Assembly: GCA_051006995.1 (NCBI GenBank)
Contig: JBPCSQ010000029.1
Span: 303,328-367,327 of the forward strand
Reading direction: 5' to 3'
Length of the DNA: 64,000 bases
From: JAIQGF01 sp051006995
GTDB lineage: Bacteria; Acidobacteriota; Terriglobia; Terriglobales; Acidobacteriaceae
The position numbers and the translations under genes were made by a program. The notes under the pieces were generated by a model that searched no databases, was not told where the DNA came from, and was given only the letters and a program-made list of their open reading frames with translations. Positions 45,802 through 55,439 of the stretch are shown here, in pieces (the stretch's first letter is position 1; each line of letters starts with the position of its first letter).

Positions 45802-46296
45802 CTATTTTTCTTCGCCGCCCTTGGATTCTTCGGCAGCGGGAGTTTCCTGTGCTTGCGCCTCTTCCATCTGCTTGCGAGTTTCCTCGCGGCGCTTGGCGCG
45901 AGCATCAGCGCGTTTCTGCTGCTTCTGGGCAATCACCTTCTCGCTGCCCATGAGTTCGACGAAGGCCTTTTCGGCGCCGTTGCCCTTGGCCCATCCGGAA
46001 CGAATGATGCGCAGGTAGCCGCCATTACGGTCGCCCATGCGGGGGGCCACGGTGTCGAACAACTTGTCCACGGCGGCGCGGGTCATGAGGTAGGAGGCAG
46101 CCAGGCGGCGCGCGGCCACATCGCCGCGCTTGCCGAGGGTGATCATCTTCTCGACATGGGGACGCATGGCCTTGGCCTTGGGTTCGGTGGTCTCGATTCG
46201 CTCTTCGAGAATGAGCGAGGTCACCAGGTTGCGCAGCAGGGCGCGACGATGGCTGGTGTTACGTCCGAGTTTCTTGCCGGCTTTTAAATGACGCAT
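45802..46296 (-). CDS. rplQ: 50S ribosomal protein L17
   Basis: Binds 23S rRNA near the exit tunnel. The first ~115 residues are typical L17 (MRHLKAGKKLGRNTSHRRALLRNL...). Length 164 exceeds the usual ~120-130 because of an Ala/Glu/Lys-rich C-terminal tail (EETRKQMEEAQAQETPAAEE), probably disordered. It is the last gene of the alpha cluster, 80 nt after rpoA, and is followed by a terminator. Confidence 0.97.
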   Translation of the reverse strand: MRHLKAGKKLGRNTSHRRALLRNLVTSLILEERIETTEPKAKAMRPHVEKMITLGKRGDVAARRLAASYLMTRAAVDKLFDTVAPRMGDRNGGYLRIIRSGWAKGNGAEKAFVELMGSEKVIAQKQQKRADARAKRREETRKQMEEAQAQETPAAEESKGGEEK

Positions 46297-46306
46297 GACA
46301 GATTCC

Positions 46307-46370
46307 TTGTCGTTGGCCGTTGGTCGTTGGTCGTTAGCGGAATTCAGCGAACGACCAACGACGACCGACT
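46307..46370. repeat. heptad dyad array between rpoA and rplQ
   Basis: GTTGGCC / GTTGGTC / GTTGGTC / GTTAGCG then AACGACC / AACGACG / ACCGAC. GTTGGTCGTTAGC pairs with GCGAACGACCAAC with one mismatch. Confidence 0.85.
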
Positions 46371-46376
46371 GTAGTG

Positions 46377-47414
46377 CTACTGCTGGTGCTCGATGCTGCC
46401 GAGGCCCATGGCGTTGGAGGGCTGCTGCGCCGGGTTCACGGGGACGGCGTTGCCGTGCTCGTCAATCTTCATGCCCAGGCTCAGCCCCATGGAGGCCAGG
46501 ATTTCCTTAATTTCGTTGAGCGACTTGCGGCCGAAAGTCTTGGTCTTCAGCATTTCCGCTTCAGTCTTCTGCACCAACTCGCCGATGGACTGGATATTGG
46601 CGTTCTTCAGGCAGTTGTAACTGCGGACGCTGAGTTCCAGCTCTTCGACGGAGCGGTTGAGATTTTCGTTGCGAATCTCCGGCTTGCGCTGCTCCTCGGT
46701 GGCGGCGGTCTCCATCTCCTCTTCAAAGTTGATGAAGATGTTCATGTGGTCCTTGAGCAGCTTGGCGGCCAAGCCGATGCTATCGGCGGGACCGACCGAA
46801 CCGTTCGTCCACACTTCCAGGGTGAGCTTGTCGTAGTCGGTGATCTGCCCTAGGCGGGCGGCTTCGACAACGTAGTTGCACTTGCGCACCGGCGAATGCA
46901 CGGAGTCGATGGGAATGAAGCCGATGCCGAGGTCCTCTTCGAAATTCTTGTCGGCGGAGATGTAGCCGCGGCCGCGCTTGAGACGCATCTCCATGTCGAG
47001 CTTTCCGCCTTCGCTGACGGTGGCGATGTAGACGTCTTTGTCGAGCACCTCGACGTCGGCGTCCGCCTCGATCATGCCGGAGGTGACGACGCCGGGCTGG
47101 TCGGCGCGCAGGTAAATAGCCTTGGGACCTTCGCCGTTCAGCTTGAAGGGCACCTGCTTGAGGTTGAGGATGATGTCGGTGGCGTCCTCGACCACGCCGG
47201 GGATGGACTGGAACTCGTGGAGCACGCCCTCGATTTTGACGGCGGTGACGGCCGCGCCCTCGATGGACGACAGCAGCACGCGGCGCAGAGCGTTCCCGAT
47301 GGTGGTGCCAAAGCCGCGCTCAAAGGGCTGTGCCCAAAAGCGTCCGTACTTGTCGGTTAAAGTTTCGGTGTCGGCGGCGAGGCGCTTGGGTTTCTGAAAG
47401 CCTTTCCACAGCAT
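46377..47414 (-). CDS. rpoA: RNA polymerase alpha subunit
   Basis: 345 residues. N-terminal assembly domain (about 1-230) with ERGFGTTIGNALRRVLLSSIEGAAVT, a linker, and the C-terminal promoter/activator-binding domain (about 260-325) with LSVRSYNCLKNANIQSIGELVQKTEAEMLKTKTFGRKSLNEIK. The final 20 residues are a loose tail. It lies between rpsD and rplQ as in the standard alpha operon. Confidence 0.98.
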   Translation of the reverse strand: MLWKGFQKPKRLAADTETLTDKYGRFWAQPFERGFGTTIGNALRRVLLSSIEGAAVTAVKIEGVLHEFQSIPGVVEDATDIILNLKQVPFKLNGEGPKAIYLRADQPGVVTSGMIEADADVEVLDKDVYIATVSEGGKLDMEMRLKRGRGYISADKNFEEDLGIGFIPIDSVHSPVRKCNYVVEAARLGQITDYDKLTLEVWTNGSVGPADSIGLAAKLLKDHMNIFINFEEEMETAATEEQRKPEIRNENLNRSVEELELSVRSYNCLKNANIQSIGELVQKTEAEMLKTKTFGRKSLNEIKEILASMGLSLGMKIDEHGNAVPVNPAQQPSNAMGLGSIEHQQ

Positions 47415-47519
47415 GGTTACATTCTCCTTCGACCGTTTGGCTCAAGATGACCCGCGCTGGCCCATGCGCAGTTGACGCCATCAAGGCTGATCTAGTCGAG
47501 AAGGGGCCCCAAAATTTGA

Positions 47520-47605
47520 GCCGTCCCTACAGGACTGCCTTTGTTATTCGCATCTTCACCTGGCGCTGAAGCGCCGGGCTAGTTTCATTCGCCGCTACGC
47601 GGCTG
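47520..47605. repeat. composite three-hairpin element between rpsD and rpoA
   Basis: Modules: GCCGTCCCTACAGGACT; GGCGC-TGAA-GCGCC followed by GGGCTA (47562-47580); GCCGC-TAC-GCGGC (47591-47603). Same module order as 57483-57570 and, inverted and shorter, 16869-16948. It fills most of the 222-nt spacer. Confidence 0.75.
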
Positions 47606-47636
47606 GAACAGCACGGGTAAGACCGGTGCCGCAGCG

Positions 47637-48266
47637 TTACTTGCTATACAACTCGACGATCAGCTGCTCGTTGATCGGCAGGTTCACGTCTTCACGCTTG
47701 GGAACCGCGTTCATGCGGCCCTTCAGGTTCTCGCGATCCATCTCCAGCCAATTCGGCGTGGGCTGATGGCTGGTGTACTCGACGGCGGCCACGATGGCGG
47801 GCAGCTTGCGGCTGCTTTCCCGCACGGCGATCTCATCGCCGGCTTTCACCTGGTACGAGGGAATGTCCACCTTGCGGCCGTTCACCTGGATGTGGCCGTG
47901 GCGCACGACCTGGCGCGCCTGGCGCCGGGAGGTGGCAAAGCCCAGCCGGTAGGTGACGTTGTCCAAGCGGCGCTCGAGCTGTTGCAGCAGCACTTCGCCG
48001 GTGACGCCCCTGGTGCGGCTCGCCTTCTCGTAATAATTTCGGAACTGGCCCTCGTTGGTGAAGTAGATGCGCTTGGCCTTCTGCTTCTCGCGCAGCTGGA
48101 GACCGTAGCCGACGATCTTGGCTTTGCGGTCCTTGCCGTGCTGGCCGGGGGCAAAGTTGCGGTTTTCAATGGGGCACTTATCGCTGAAGCACTTCGCGCC
48201 CTTGAGGAAGAGCTTCATGCCTTCGCGGCGGCAAAGGCGGCAGACTGCACCTGTGTATCGAGCCAA
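47637..48266 (-). CDS. rpsD: 30S ribosomal protein S4
   Basis: Primary 16S-binding protein. 209 residues with the zinc-binding (C+) N-terminus: Cys9, Cys12, Cys26 and Cys31 (AVCRLCRREG ... GAKCFSDKCPI). The S4 RNA-binding domain is VRHGHIQVNGRKVDIPSYQVKAGD. Order rpsM-rpsK-rpsD-rpoA is canonical, and S4 may autoregulate the alpha operon. Confidence 0.98.
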   Translation of the reverse strand: MARYTGAVCRLCRREGMKLFLKGAKCFSDKCPIENRNFAPGQHGKDRKAKIVGYGLQLREKQKAKRIYFTNEGQFRNYYEKASRTRGVTGEVLLQQLERRLDNVTYRLGFATSRRQARQVVRHGHIQVNGRKVDIPSYQVKAGDEIAVRESSRKLPAIVAAVEYTSHQPTPNWLEMDRENLKGRMNAVPKREDVNLPINEQLIVELYSK

Positions 48267-48340
48267 TTTACTTCTCCTTCTTTATCGAACGGTGACGATC
48301 GGTTTACGCGCTTGGCCAGCGTGTCTTCCCGATCCGAAAA

Positions 48341-48405
48341 TGTTTCACGTTTCACGTTTCGCGTCGTCACGCTTTCGATGAAAACGTGAAACGCAAGACG
48401 TGAAC
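48341..48405. repeat. heptad dyad array between rpsK and rpsD
   Basis: TGTTTCAC / GTTTCAC / GTTTCGC on the left and AACGTGA / AACGCAA / GACGTGA on the right; the GTTTCAC unit also builds the arrays at 51318 and 52859. Confidence 0.8.
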
Positions 48406-48407
48406 CT

Positions 48408-48842
48408 TCACACTCTGCGCTTCTTTGGCGGACGGCAGCCGTTATGCGGAATGGGCGTGACGTCCTTGATGGAGCGCACTTCAATGCCGGCGGCGGCGAG
48501 GGCACGAATGGCCGATTCGCGGCCCGATCCCGGGCCGCTGACCCGCACCTCGACCGAGCGCAGCCCGTGCTCGCGCGCCATATTGGCGGCGTTCATAGCG
48601 GCCTGCTGCGCGGCAAAGGGCGTGCCCTTGCGCGACCCGCGGAACCCCAGCGATCCCGAACTCTTCCAGGAGAGCACGTTGCCCTCGCTGTCGGCGATGG
48701 TCACGATGGTGTTGTTGAACGACGCCTGGATGTGGCAGATGCCGAACGGGACGTTCTTCCGCTCGCGCTTCTTGAACTTCTTGGTTTTGCCTTTTTTCGC
48801 CGGTGCTCCGGCGGTGGTCTCTGCTGCTGCTGGTTTTGCCAT
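48408..48842 (-). CDS. rpsK: 30S ribosomal protein S11
   Basis: 144 residues; platform protein with ICHIQASFNNTIVTIADSEGNVLSWKSSGS and C-terminal GCRPPKKRRV. The N-terminal 20 residues are an Ala/Lys-rich extension (AKPAAAETTAGAPAKKGKTKK), and the rest matches the family. Confidence 0.97.
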   Translation of the reverse strand: MAKPAAAETTAGAPAKKGKTKKFKKRERKNVPFGICHIQASFNNTIVTIADSEGNVLSWKSSGSLGFRGSRKGTPFAAQQAAMNAANMAREHGLRSVEVRVSGPGSGRESAIRALAAAGIEVRSIKDVTPIPHNGCRPPKKRRV

Positions 48843-48850
48843 ATCTCTCT

Positions 48851-48906
48851 CGTAGTCCGTAGCCCGTAGACGGTAGTCCGGATGCGGACTACGGACTACG
48901 AACTAC
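48851..48906. repeat. heptad dyad array between rpsM and rpsK
   Basis: TAGTCCG / TAGCCCG / TAGACGG / TAGTCCG then GGACTAC / GGACTAC / GAACTAC. CGTAGTCCGTAG (48851-48862) is exactly complementary to 48889-48900. Confidence 0.9.
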
Positions 48907-48913
48907 CTGGTTA

Positions 48914-49300
48914 CTATGTCTTCGCCACGGACTTCTTCTTCTGCGCGACCGTGCCCTTGCGCGGGCCCTTGCGGGTGCGCGCATTGGTGTGCGTGCGCTG
49001 GCCGCGGACCGGCAAGTTGCGGCGGTGACGGAATCCGCGATAGGAGCCGATTTCAATCAGCCGCTTGATGTGCATCGAGGTGTCCTTGCGCAGGTCGCCC
49101 TCGACGTTGCCCTCGCCCTCAATGACCTGGCGGATGCGGTTGACCTCGTCTTCATTGAGGTCTTGCACCTTCTTTTCGCCATCCACATTGGCGGCGGCGA
49201 CGATCTTGGCCGCGCGCGGGTGCCCGATACCATAAATGTAGGTCAGCGCGATGCGCGTGTGCTTGTTGCGCGGAAGATCCACGCCTGCAATACGAGCCAT
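48914..49300 (-). CDS. rpsM: 30S ribosomal protein S13
   Basis: 128 residues; head protein contacting P-site tRNA. N-terminal MARIAGVDLPRNKHTRIALTYIYGIG, helix-two-turn-helix region and the basic C-terminal TRKGPRKGTVAQKKKSVAKT typical of S13. First protein of the rpsM-rpsK-rpsD-rpoA-rplQ part of the operon. Confidence 0.98.
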   Translation of the reverse strand: MARIAGVDLPRNKHTRIALTYIYGIGHPRAAKIVAAANVDGEKKVQDLNEDEVNRIRQVIEGEGNVEGDLRKDTSMHIKRLIEIGSYRGFRHRRNLPVRGQRTHTNARTRKGPRKGTVAQKKKSVAKT

Positions 49301-49315
49301 AAATCCTCAGTCCTT

Positions 49316-49341
49316 CGTAGTTAGGAGTTAGCAGTTAGGAC
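49316..49341. repeat. heptad array between rpmJ and rpsM
   Basis: GTAGTTA / GGAGTTA / GCAGTTA / GGAC: three to four 7-nt units. Confidence 0.75.
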
Positions 49342-49360
49342 GGAAAAAGTCCGCCCGCCG

Positions 49361-49474
49361 CTAGCCCTGGCGTTGTTTATGCTTCGTGTTTACGCAAATC
49401 ACCCGCACCACGCCCTTGCGGCGGATGACCTTGCACTTGTCGCAAATCTTTTTAACTGAAGCCCGTACTTTCAT
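49361..49474 (-). CDS. rpmJ: 50S ribosomal protein L36
   Basis: 37 residues starting MKVRASVKKICDKCKVIRR. Zinc-binding (C+) form: Cys11, Cys14, Cys27 and His32 (VRVICVNTKHKQ). It is too short for typical length cut-offs but its sequence and its place between infA and rpsM are unambiguous. Confidence 0.96.
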   Translation of the reverse strand: MKVRASVKKICDKCKVIRRKGVVRVICVNTKHKQRQG

Positions 49475-49490
49475 GATGGTTCCTGCATTT

Positions 49491-49554
49491 GGTGACTTAG
49501 TGATTTGTGATTTGGGGATTTGAAATCGCTCAATCACTCCATCGCCAAATCTCC
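49491..49554. repeat. heptad dyad array between infA and rpmJ
   Basis: Units TTAGTGA / TTTGTGA / TTTGGGGA / TTTGAAA and the complementary ATCGCTC / AATCACT / CCATCGC / CAAATC; it fills the spacer up to the infA stop. Confidence 0.7.
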
Positions 49555-49558
49555 AATT

Positions 49559-49777
49559 TTATTTATAGCGATACACAATGCGGCCCCGCGTGAGGTCGTA
49601 GGGAGAAAGCTCCACCGCGACCCGGTCGCCGGGCAAAATGCGAATGAAGTTCTTGCGCATCTTTCCGGAAACATGCGCCAGCACCTGGTGCTTGTTTTCC
49701 AGTTCGACCTTGAACATTGCGTTGGGCAGGGGCTCGATGACCACCGCCATAACTTCAATCGCGTCTTCTTTGCTCAT
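49559..49777 (-). CDS. infA: translation initiation factor IF-1
   Basis: 72-residue OB-fold protein (MSKEDAIEVMAVVIEPLPNA ... RGRIVYRYK), the usual length and sequence. It binds the 30S A site during initiation. Gene order map-infA-rpmJ-rpsM is conserved. Confidence 0.98.
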   Translation of the reverse strand: MSKEDAIEVMAVVIEPLPNAMFKVELENKHQVLAHVSGKMRKNFIRILPGDRVAVELSPYDLTRGRIVYRYK

Positions 49778-49790
49778 TCAACTCCAAAAC

Positions 49791-49822
49791 AGCTTTTAGC
49801 TCTTAGCCTTTAGCTCTTAGCG
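49791..49822. repeat. heptad array between map and infA
   Basis: AGCTTTT / AGCTCTT / AGCCTTT / AGCTCTT / AGCG. Same AGCTTTT-type unit as at 30428 and 61431. Confidence 0.85.
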
Positions 49823-49825
49823 TTA

Positions 49826-50578
49826 TCAGGCCGTCAAAATCACCGGGCCGTTGGAGGTCACGGCGACGCAGTGCTCAAAATGAGCGCTGAAGCTGCCGTC
49901 CTCGGTGACCGCGGTCCACTTGTCGTCGAGCACGCGGGCGCCGGGATGTCCGGCGTTCACCATGGGCTCGATGGCGATGACCATGCCTTCCCGCAGTCGC
50001 GCGCCGTGGCCGCGAGTACCGTAGTTCGGAACCTGCGGGTCCTCGTGCAGCCGGGTACCGATACCGTGTCCGACAAACTCGCGCACCACGCTGAAGCCGT
50101 TGGCTTCCACCAGTTCCTGCACCGCCGCACCGACGTCACCCACGGTGTTGCCGATGCGGGCCGCTTCAATGCCTCGGTACAGCGATGCCTCGGTGACTTC
50201 CAGCAACTTCTGCACCTCGGGCGCCACGTGATTGCCCACTGGCACGGTGATGGCCGCATCGCCAAAGTAGCCGTCGAGCACCACGCCGCAATCAATCGAG
50301 ACGATGTCGCTTTCCTTCAGCATCCGCCGTGCCGACGGTATGCCGTGGACAATCTCCTGGTTCACCGACGTGCACAGCACGCAAGGGTAGTCGTAATAAC
50401 CCTTAAAAGCCGGCTTGGCGCCGAGTTCCTTGATCTTGCCCTCGGCGGCGCGCTCCAAGTCCATCGTGGTCGCGCCGGGCTTGACCAGACTGCGCACGTG
50501 GTCGAGTACCTGGCGAACGATGCGCCCGCTGGCGCGCATCTTCTCCAGCTCGGCGGGCGATTTACACACGATGGCCAT
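49826..50578 (-). CDS. map: methionine aminopeptidase type I
   Basis: Removes N-terminal methionine from new proteins. 250 residues with the five metal ligands in family context: SIDCGVVLDGYFGDAAITV (two Asp), GHGIGTRLHEDP (His), AIEPMVN (Glu) and TEDGSFSAHFEHCVAVT (Glu). The ATG at 50578 overlaps the end of adk by 17 nt, so the genes are translationally coupled. Confidence 0.96.
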   Translation of the reverse strand: MAIVCKSPAELEKMRASGRIVRQVLDHVRSLVKPGATTMDLERAAEGKIKELGAKPAFKGYYDYPCVLCTSVNQEIVHGIPSARRMLKESDIVSIDCGVVLDGYFGDAAITVPVGNHVAPEVQKLLEVTEASLYRGIEAARIGNTVGDVGAAVQELVEANGFSVVREFVGHGIGTRLHEDPQVPNYGTRGHGARLREGMVIAIEPMVNAGHPGARVLDDKWTAVTEDGSFSAHFEHCVAVTSNGPVILTA

Positions 50579-51272
50579 CAATCGCTTTCAACGTTTCGGC
50601 GCTCACCGTACTCGAATCCTGGTCGCCGTTCACTTCCACCAACTGCCCCTTGGCGCGATAAAACTCGGTCAGAGGCAGGGTCTGCGCCTCGTATTCCTTC
50701 AGACGCTTGGAAATGACTTCCTCGCAATCGTCACGGCGTGTAACAAGCTTCGCGCCATCAACGTCGCAGGTGTCAGCAACGCGGGGAGGCTGGAAGTACA
50801 CGTTGTAAATGCGCCCGCAGGTGGGACAAGAACGGCGGCCGGTAAGCCGCTTCAATAGCTGATTATAGCTGACGGCGATGTTGATCACAACCGGCGCCAG
50901 CTTGCCCTTCTTGTCGAACGTCAATCCTGCCATGTGCTGATCCAGCCAAGTTGCCTGCGGCACCGTACGCGGAAATCCGTCCAGGATAAATCCGCGCGAG
51001 CAATCGGGACGGCCGAGCCGCTCGGCGACCATGCCGCAAACCAGCTCATCGGAAACCAGCTTGCCCGCTTCCATGATGGCCTTGGCCTGCTTGCCCAATT
51101 CGGTGCCGCGCGCCACGTGGTCACGCAGCAGGTCGCCGGTGGAAATCTGCGGGACCGAGTAGCGCTCGACGATTTGTTTCGCCTGCGTTCCTTTGCCCGC
51201 GCCCGGCGCGCCCAGCAAGATAATGGGGCCGATCACAGCCATCGTTTTGTTTACCGCCGCCTGTCCTTCCAT
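50562..51272 (-). CDS. adk: adenylate kinase
   Basis: Interconverts ATP, AMP and ADP. The start MEGQAAVNKT is set by GGAGGAGC just upstream. P-loop GAPGAGKGT at residues 21-29, AMP-site region STGDLLRDHV, and the lid carries Cys residues (SCPTCGRIYNVYF ... DTCDVDG) suited to zinc binding, as in Gram-positive adenylate kinases. 236 residues. It lies between secY and map, the usual place. Confidence 0.97.
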   Translation of the reverse strand: MEGQAAVNKTMAVIGPIILLGAPGAGKGTQAKQIVERYSVPQISTGDLLRDHVARGTELGKQAKAIMEAGKLVSDELVCGMVAERLGRPDCSRGFILDGFPRTVPQATWLDQHMAGLTFDKKGKLAPVVINIAVSYNQLLKRLTGRRSCPTCGRIYNVYFQPPRVADTCDVDGAKLVTRRDDCEEVISKRLKEYEAQTLPLTEFYRAKGQLVEVNGDQDSSTVSAETLKAIDGHRV

Positions 51273-51317
51273 GTGCTCCTCCAGTTTGTTGAGACCCGAA
51301 CAGCGACGTTCTTCTAT

Positions 51318-51415
51318 CACGTTTCGCGTTTCGAAGTTTCACGTTTCGCGTTCTCGGGATGCGCGCCTAAAGCAGAGCCCGGTAGCGTGAAACTCGAAAC
51401 GTGAAACCTTGAACC
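51318..51415. repeat. heptad dyad array between secY and adk
   Basis: CACGTTTCGCGTTTCGAAGT-type units on the left, GTGAAAC / TCGAAAC / GTGAAAC on the right; complementary dyad. Confidence 0.8.
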
Positions 51416-51419
51416 GTCC

Positions 51420-52823
<1,404 letters not shown>

Positions 52824-52858
52824 TGATCGAAACTACTTTCCGGGTTGGAAACCCGTTT

Positions 52859-52945
52859 TCAGGTTTCACGTTTCGTGTTTCACGTTTCACGATGCCGCGA
52901 TTCAGCTGAGAATCATGCAACGTGAAACCTTGCAACGCGAAACGT
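52859..52945. repeat. heptad dyad array between rplO and secY
   Basis: GTTTCAC / GTTTCGT / GTTTCAC / GTTTCAC then, further on, ACGTGAAA / CCTTGCA / ACGCGAAA; a foldable dyad. Confidence 0.85.
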
Positions 52946-53461
52946 TTAAGCCGTCTTCTGCTTTCCGGCACGCTTCTGCGCGCGAGCCTGCTTAAACTTA
53001 TTTTCCACGGGCGCGACCTTGATCTCGATGACCTCGGTCTTGCCGCCAGCCTTGCGAATCTTTTCCTCGGCCGACTTGGAGAACTTGTGCGCCAGCACGC
53101 TGACGGCGGACTTCAACTCGCCATCGCCAAGAATCTTGACGCGCTTGTTCTTGCCGTTGACCAGCCCGCGGCTGTGCAGCAGCTCGGGCGTGACGTTGGC
53201 CTCGCCAAGATTCGCCAAATCGGACAGGTTCACGATGGCGTACTCCTGGCGGAAAATGTTGGTGAAGCCGCGCTTGGGCAGGCGGCGGTGAAGCGGCATC
53301 TGGCCGCCTTCAAAGCCGCGCATCAGGCGCGAGCCGCTGCGCGAGCCCTGGCCCTTGTGACCGCGGGTGGACGTCTTGCCCATGCCCGATCCCATGCCGC
53401 GGCCAACGCGCTTGCGGTTCGGATTAGCGTTCTTGGGACGATGAATCGTAGATAAATTCAT
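52946..53461 (-). CDS. rplO: 50S ribosomal protein L15
   Basis: 171 residues: MNLSTIHRPKNANPNRKRVGRGMGSGMGKTSTRGHKGQGSRSG region typical of L15, RLPKRGFTN, then the globular domain. A basic C-terminal extension (RAQKRAGKQKTA) adds about 25 residues. Confidence 0.97.
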   Translation of the reverse strand: MNLSTIHRPKNANPNRKRVGRGMGSGMGKTSTRGHKGQGSRSGSRLMRGFEGGQMPLHRRLPKRGFTNIFRQEYAIVNLSDLANLGEANVTPELLHSRGLVNGKNKRVKILGDGELKSAVSVLAHKFSKSAEEKIRKAGGKTEVIEIKVAPVENKFKQARAQKRAGKQKTA

Positions 53462-53470
53462 AATGTTTTC

Positions 53471-53536
53471 CGTCTGCCAGTCTATCGGTCCGTCGGTCGT
53501 TCGGCTTGTGACCGATTGCCCCGAAGGACTGAAAGA
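53471..53536. repeat. heptad array between rpmD and rplO
   Basis: CAGTCTATC / GGTCCGTC / GGTCGTTC on the left, GGACTGA / AAGACTA on the right: partly 8-nt units, dyad form. Confidence 0.65.
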
Positions 53537-53749
53537 CTATTCGTTTACCACCTTCACCAGGTGCGGCACTTTGGCCACCATGCCGCGGATGGAAGGCGTG
53601 TCCTCGCGCTCGATCACCTGGTTCAGGCGAGTGAAGCCGAGGCCCTTGACGACCTTCTTGTGCTTCTGCGGCGCGGCAATGGCGGAGCGCACCCACTGCA
53701 AACGCATGGTGCCCTTCTTGGCGGTCTTCTTTGCAGTCGCGGCGGTCAT
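53537..53749 (-). CDS. rpmD: 50S ribosomal protein L30
   Basis: 70 residues: a 14-residue Ala/Lys N-terminal extension (MTAATAKKTAKKGT), then the typical MRLQWVRSAIAAPQKHKKVVKGLGFTRLNQVIEREDTPSIRGMV. Its ATG overlaps the rpsE stop by one nucleotide (TAATG), indicating coupling. Confidence 0.95.
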   Translation of the reverse strand: MTAATAKKTAKKGTMRLQWVRSAIAAPQKHKKVVKGLGFTRLNQVIEREDTPSIRGMVAKVPHLVKVVNE

Positions 53750-54264
53750 TAGAGTTCCTCCACCGACTTGCCGCGCGAGGAAGCAACTTCCTGCCGATCG
53801 CGAAGCTTCTTCAGGGCATCGAAGGTCGCCTTGACGACGTTGTGCGGATTGGTGGTGCCGATGGACTTGGTCAGCACATTCTGCACCCCGGCCGAGGTCA
53901 TGACCGCGCGCACGGCGCCGCCGGCAATCACGCCGGTGCCTTCGGGGGCGGGCTTCAGCAGAACCATGCCCGAGCCAAAACGCCCGAGAACGGCGTGAGG
54001 AATCGTGGTCTGGGTCAGGTTGACCCGGACCAAGTTCTTCTTGGCCGACTCGATTCCCTTGCGGATGGCCTGCGGGACTTCCTTGGCCTTGCCGGAACCA
54101 AATCCGACGACCGCAGCCGATGGATCGCCGACCACGACGAGCGCGGCGAAGGACAGGTTCTTGCCGCCCTTGACTACCTTGGTGACGCGATTGATGGCGA
54201 CGACCTGGTCCTTGAGCTGGAAGTTGCCGGCGTCGAGCTTTTTTCTCACTGTTGCAGTTGCCAT
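53749..54264 (-). CDS. rpsE: 30S ribosomal protein S5
   Basis: 171 residues with the double-stranded-RNA-binding domain NFQLKDQVVAINRVTKVVKGGKNLSFAALVVVGD and the C-terminal domain VLLKPAPEGTGVIAGGAVRAVMTSAGVQNVLTKSIG. Usual length. Involved in decoding fidelity. Confidence 0.98.
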   Translation of the reverse strand: MATATVRKKLDAGNFQLKDQVVAINRVTKVVKGGKNLSFAALVVVGDPSAAVVGFGSGKAKEVPQAIRKGIESAKKNLVRVNLTQTTIPHAVLGRFGSGMVLLKPAPEGTGVIAGGAVRAVMTSAGVQNVLTKSIGTTNPHNVVKATFDALKKLRDRQEVASSRGKSVEEL

Positions 54265-54280
54265 TTAGGACTCTCAAATC

Positions 54281-54316
54281 AGTCGACGGTCGATAGCCGA
54301 CGGTCGACGGCTAAAA
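54281..54316. repeat. heptad array between rplR and rpsE
   Basis: GTCGACG / GTCGATA / GCCGACG / GTCGACG / GCTAAAA: five units up to the rplR stop. Confidence 0.85.
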
Positions 54317-54682
54317 CTAAAATTGCAAACCCGCCTGGCGGGCAGCGTCGGCCAGCGCCTTGATGCGGCCGTGGTACAGGTATCCACCGCGGTCGAACAC
54401 CACCTTGGCGATGCCCTTTTCCTTGGCCCGCTCGGCGACGCGCTTGCCTACTTCCTTGGCAGCAGCGACGTTGCCGCCGGTGCGCTTGCTGGCCTTGGCG
54501 CCCTCGACCGTGCTGGCCGAGACAATCGTCTTGCCGTGCAAGTCGTCAACGACCTGGGCGTAAATGTGGTTCAACGAGCGGTACACGTTCAGCCGCGGGC
54601 GCTCCGGCGTGCCCAGCATCTTCTTTCGAATGCGGTCGTGCACTTTGGAGCGGGTCTGATTTTTCGAAATCTTCGTTAACAT
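54317..54682 (-). CDS. rplR: 50S ribosomal protein L18
   Basis: 121 residues (MLTKISKNQTRSKVHDRIRKKM ... FDRGGYLYHGRIKALADAARQAGLQF). 5S rRNA-binding protein of standard length. Confidence 0.98.
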   Translation of the reverse strand: MLTKISKNQTRSKVHDRIRKKMLGTPERPRLNVYRSLNHIYAQVVDDLHGKTIVSASTVEGAKASKRTGGNVAAAKEVGKRVAERAKEKGIAKVVFDRGGYLYHGRIKALADAARQAGLQF

Positions 54683-54693
54683 TGTTACTTTCC

Positions 54694-54762
54694 ATTTAGT
54701 GATTTAGCGATTGAGTGATTTAGCGATTTCGAAAATCACTAAATCAAAATCGCTCAATCGAA
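54694..54762. repeat. octamer dyad array between rplF and rplR
   Basis: TTTAGTGA / TTTAGCGA / TTGAGTGA / TTTAGCGA / TTTCGAAA then ATCACTAA / ATCAAAAT / CGCTCAAT. Here the unit is 8 nt; the arms are complementary. Confidence 0.88.
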
Positions 54763-54764
54763 GA

Positions 54765-55304
54765 TTATTTGGCGCCGGTCTTGCCAACCTTCTTCTTCAG
54801 GCGCTCGCCGGCGTAGCGCACGCCCTTGTTCTTGTACGGATCGGGCGGACGGAGGCCGCGCATCTCGGCGGCGACCTGGCCAACCTTCTGGCGGTCAATG
54901 CCGCTGATGCTGAGGCGCGTCTGCTTCGGATCCACCGCAACGGTGATGCCCTCGGGCAGCGGGTACTCGATCGGGTGCGAGTAGCCCAGGCTGAACACCA
55001 CGACGCTCTTGCCTTTGAGCTCCGCACGGTAGCCGATGCCAACGATTTCCAGGTCGCGCGTCCAGCCCTTGGTGACACCCTCGACGGCGTTGTTGATGAG
55101 GGCGCGAGTCAGGCCATGCAGCGCTGCCTGCTGATCGTTTTCGCGCTGCGCCACCAGATGGCCGTCCTGCTGCGCAACCTTGATGCCGGTGGGCACACGC
55201 GTTTCCAGAGCACCCTTGGGGCCCTGGACTTTGACGGTGTTCCCCTCGATGGAGACCTTCACGCCCTGCGGGATCGGGATCGGTTTTTTGCCAATTCGTG
55301 ACAT
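54765..55304 (-). CDS. rplF: 50S ribosomal protein L6
   Basis: 179 residues with two related beta domains and the C-terminal signature PDPYKNKGVRYAGERLKKKVGKTGAK. Near the factor-binding site. Standard length. Confidence 0.98.
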   Translation of the reverse strand: MSRIGKKPIPIPQGVKVSIEGNTVKVQGPKGALETRVPTGIKVAQQDGHLVAQRENDQQAALHGLTRALINNAVEGVTKGWTRDLEIVGIGYRAELKGKSVVVFSLGYSHPIEYPLPEGITVAVDPKQTRLSISGIDRQKVGQVAAEMRGLRPPDPYKNKGVRYAGERLKKKVGKTGAK

Positions 55305-55305
55305 T

Positions 55306-55436
55306 TCAGCTCTCAGCTCTCAGCTGTCGGCGCGCAGCCTGTTGGCCGGCTTCCAGCGTTTTGGTCTTTCAGTCCGTCAGTCTGTCAGTCTCTCAGTCCG
55401 CCAGCGGCCGAAGCGACTGGGAGACGGAGAGACCTG
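55306..55436. repeat. two heptad/octamer arrays between rpsH and rplF
   Basis: First CAGCTCT / CAGCTCT / CAGCTGT (55306-55327); then CAGTCCGT / CAGTCTGT / CAGTCTCT / CAGTCCGC (about 55370-55405), followed by GACTGGGAGACGGAGAGACC as a partial complement. Confidence 0.82.
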
Positions 55437-55439
55437 GGG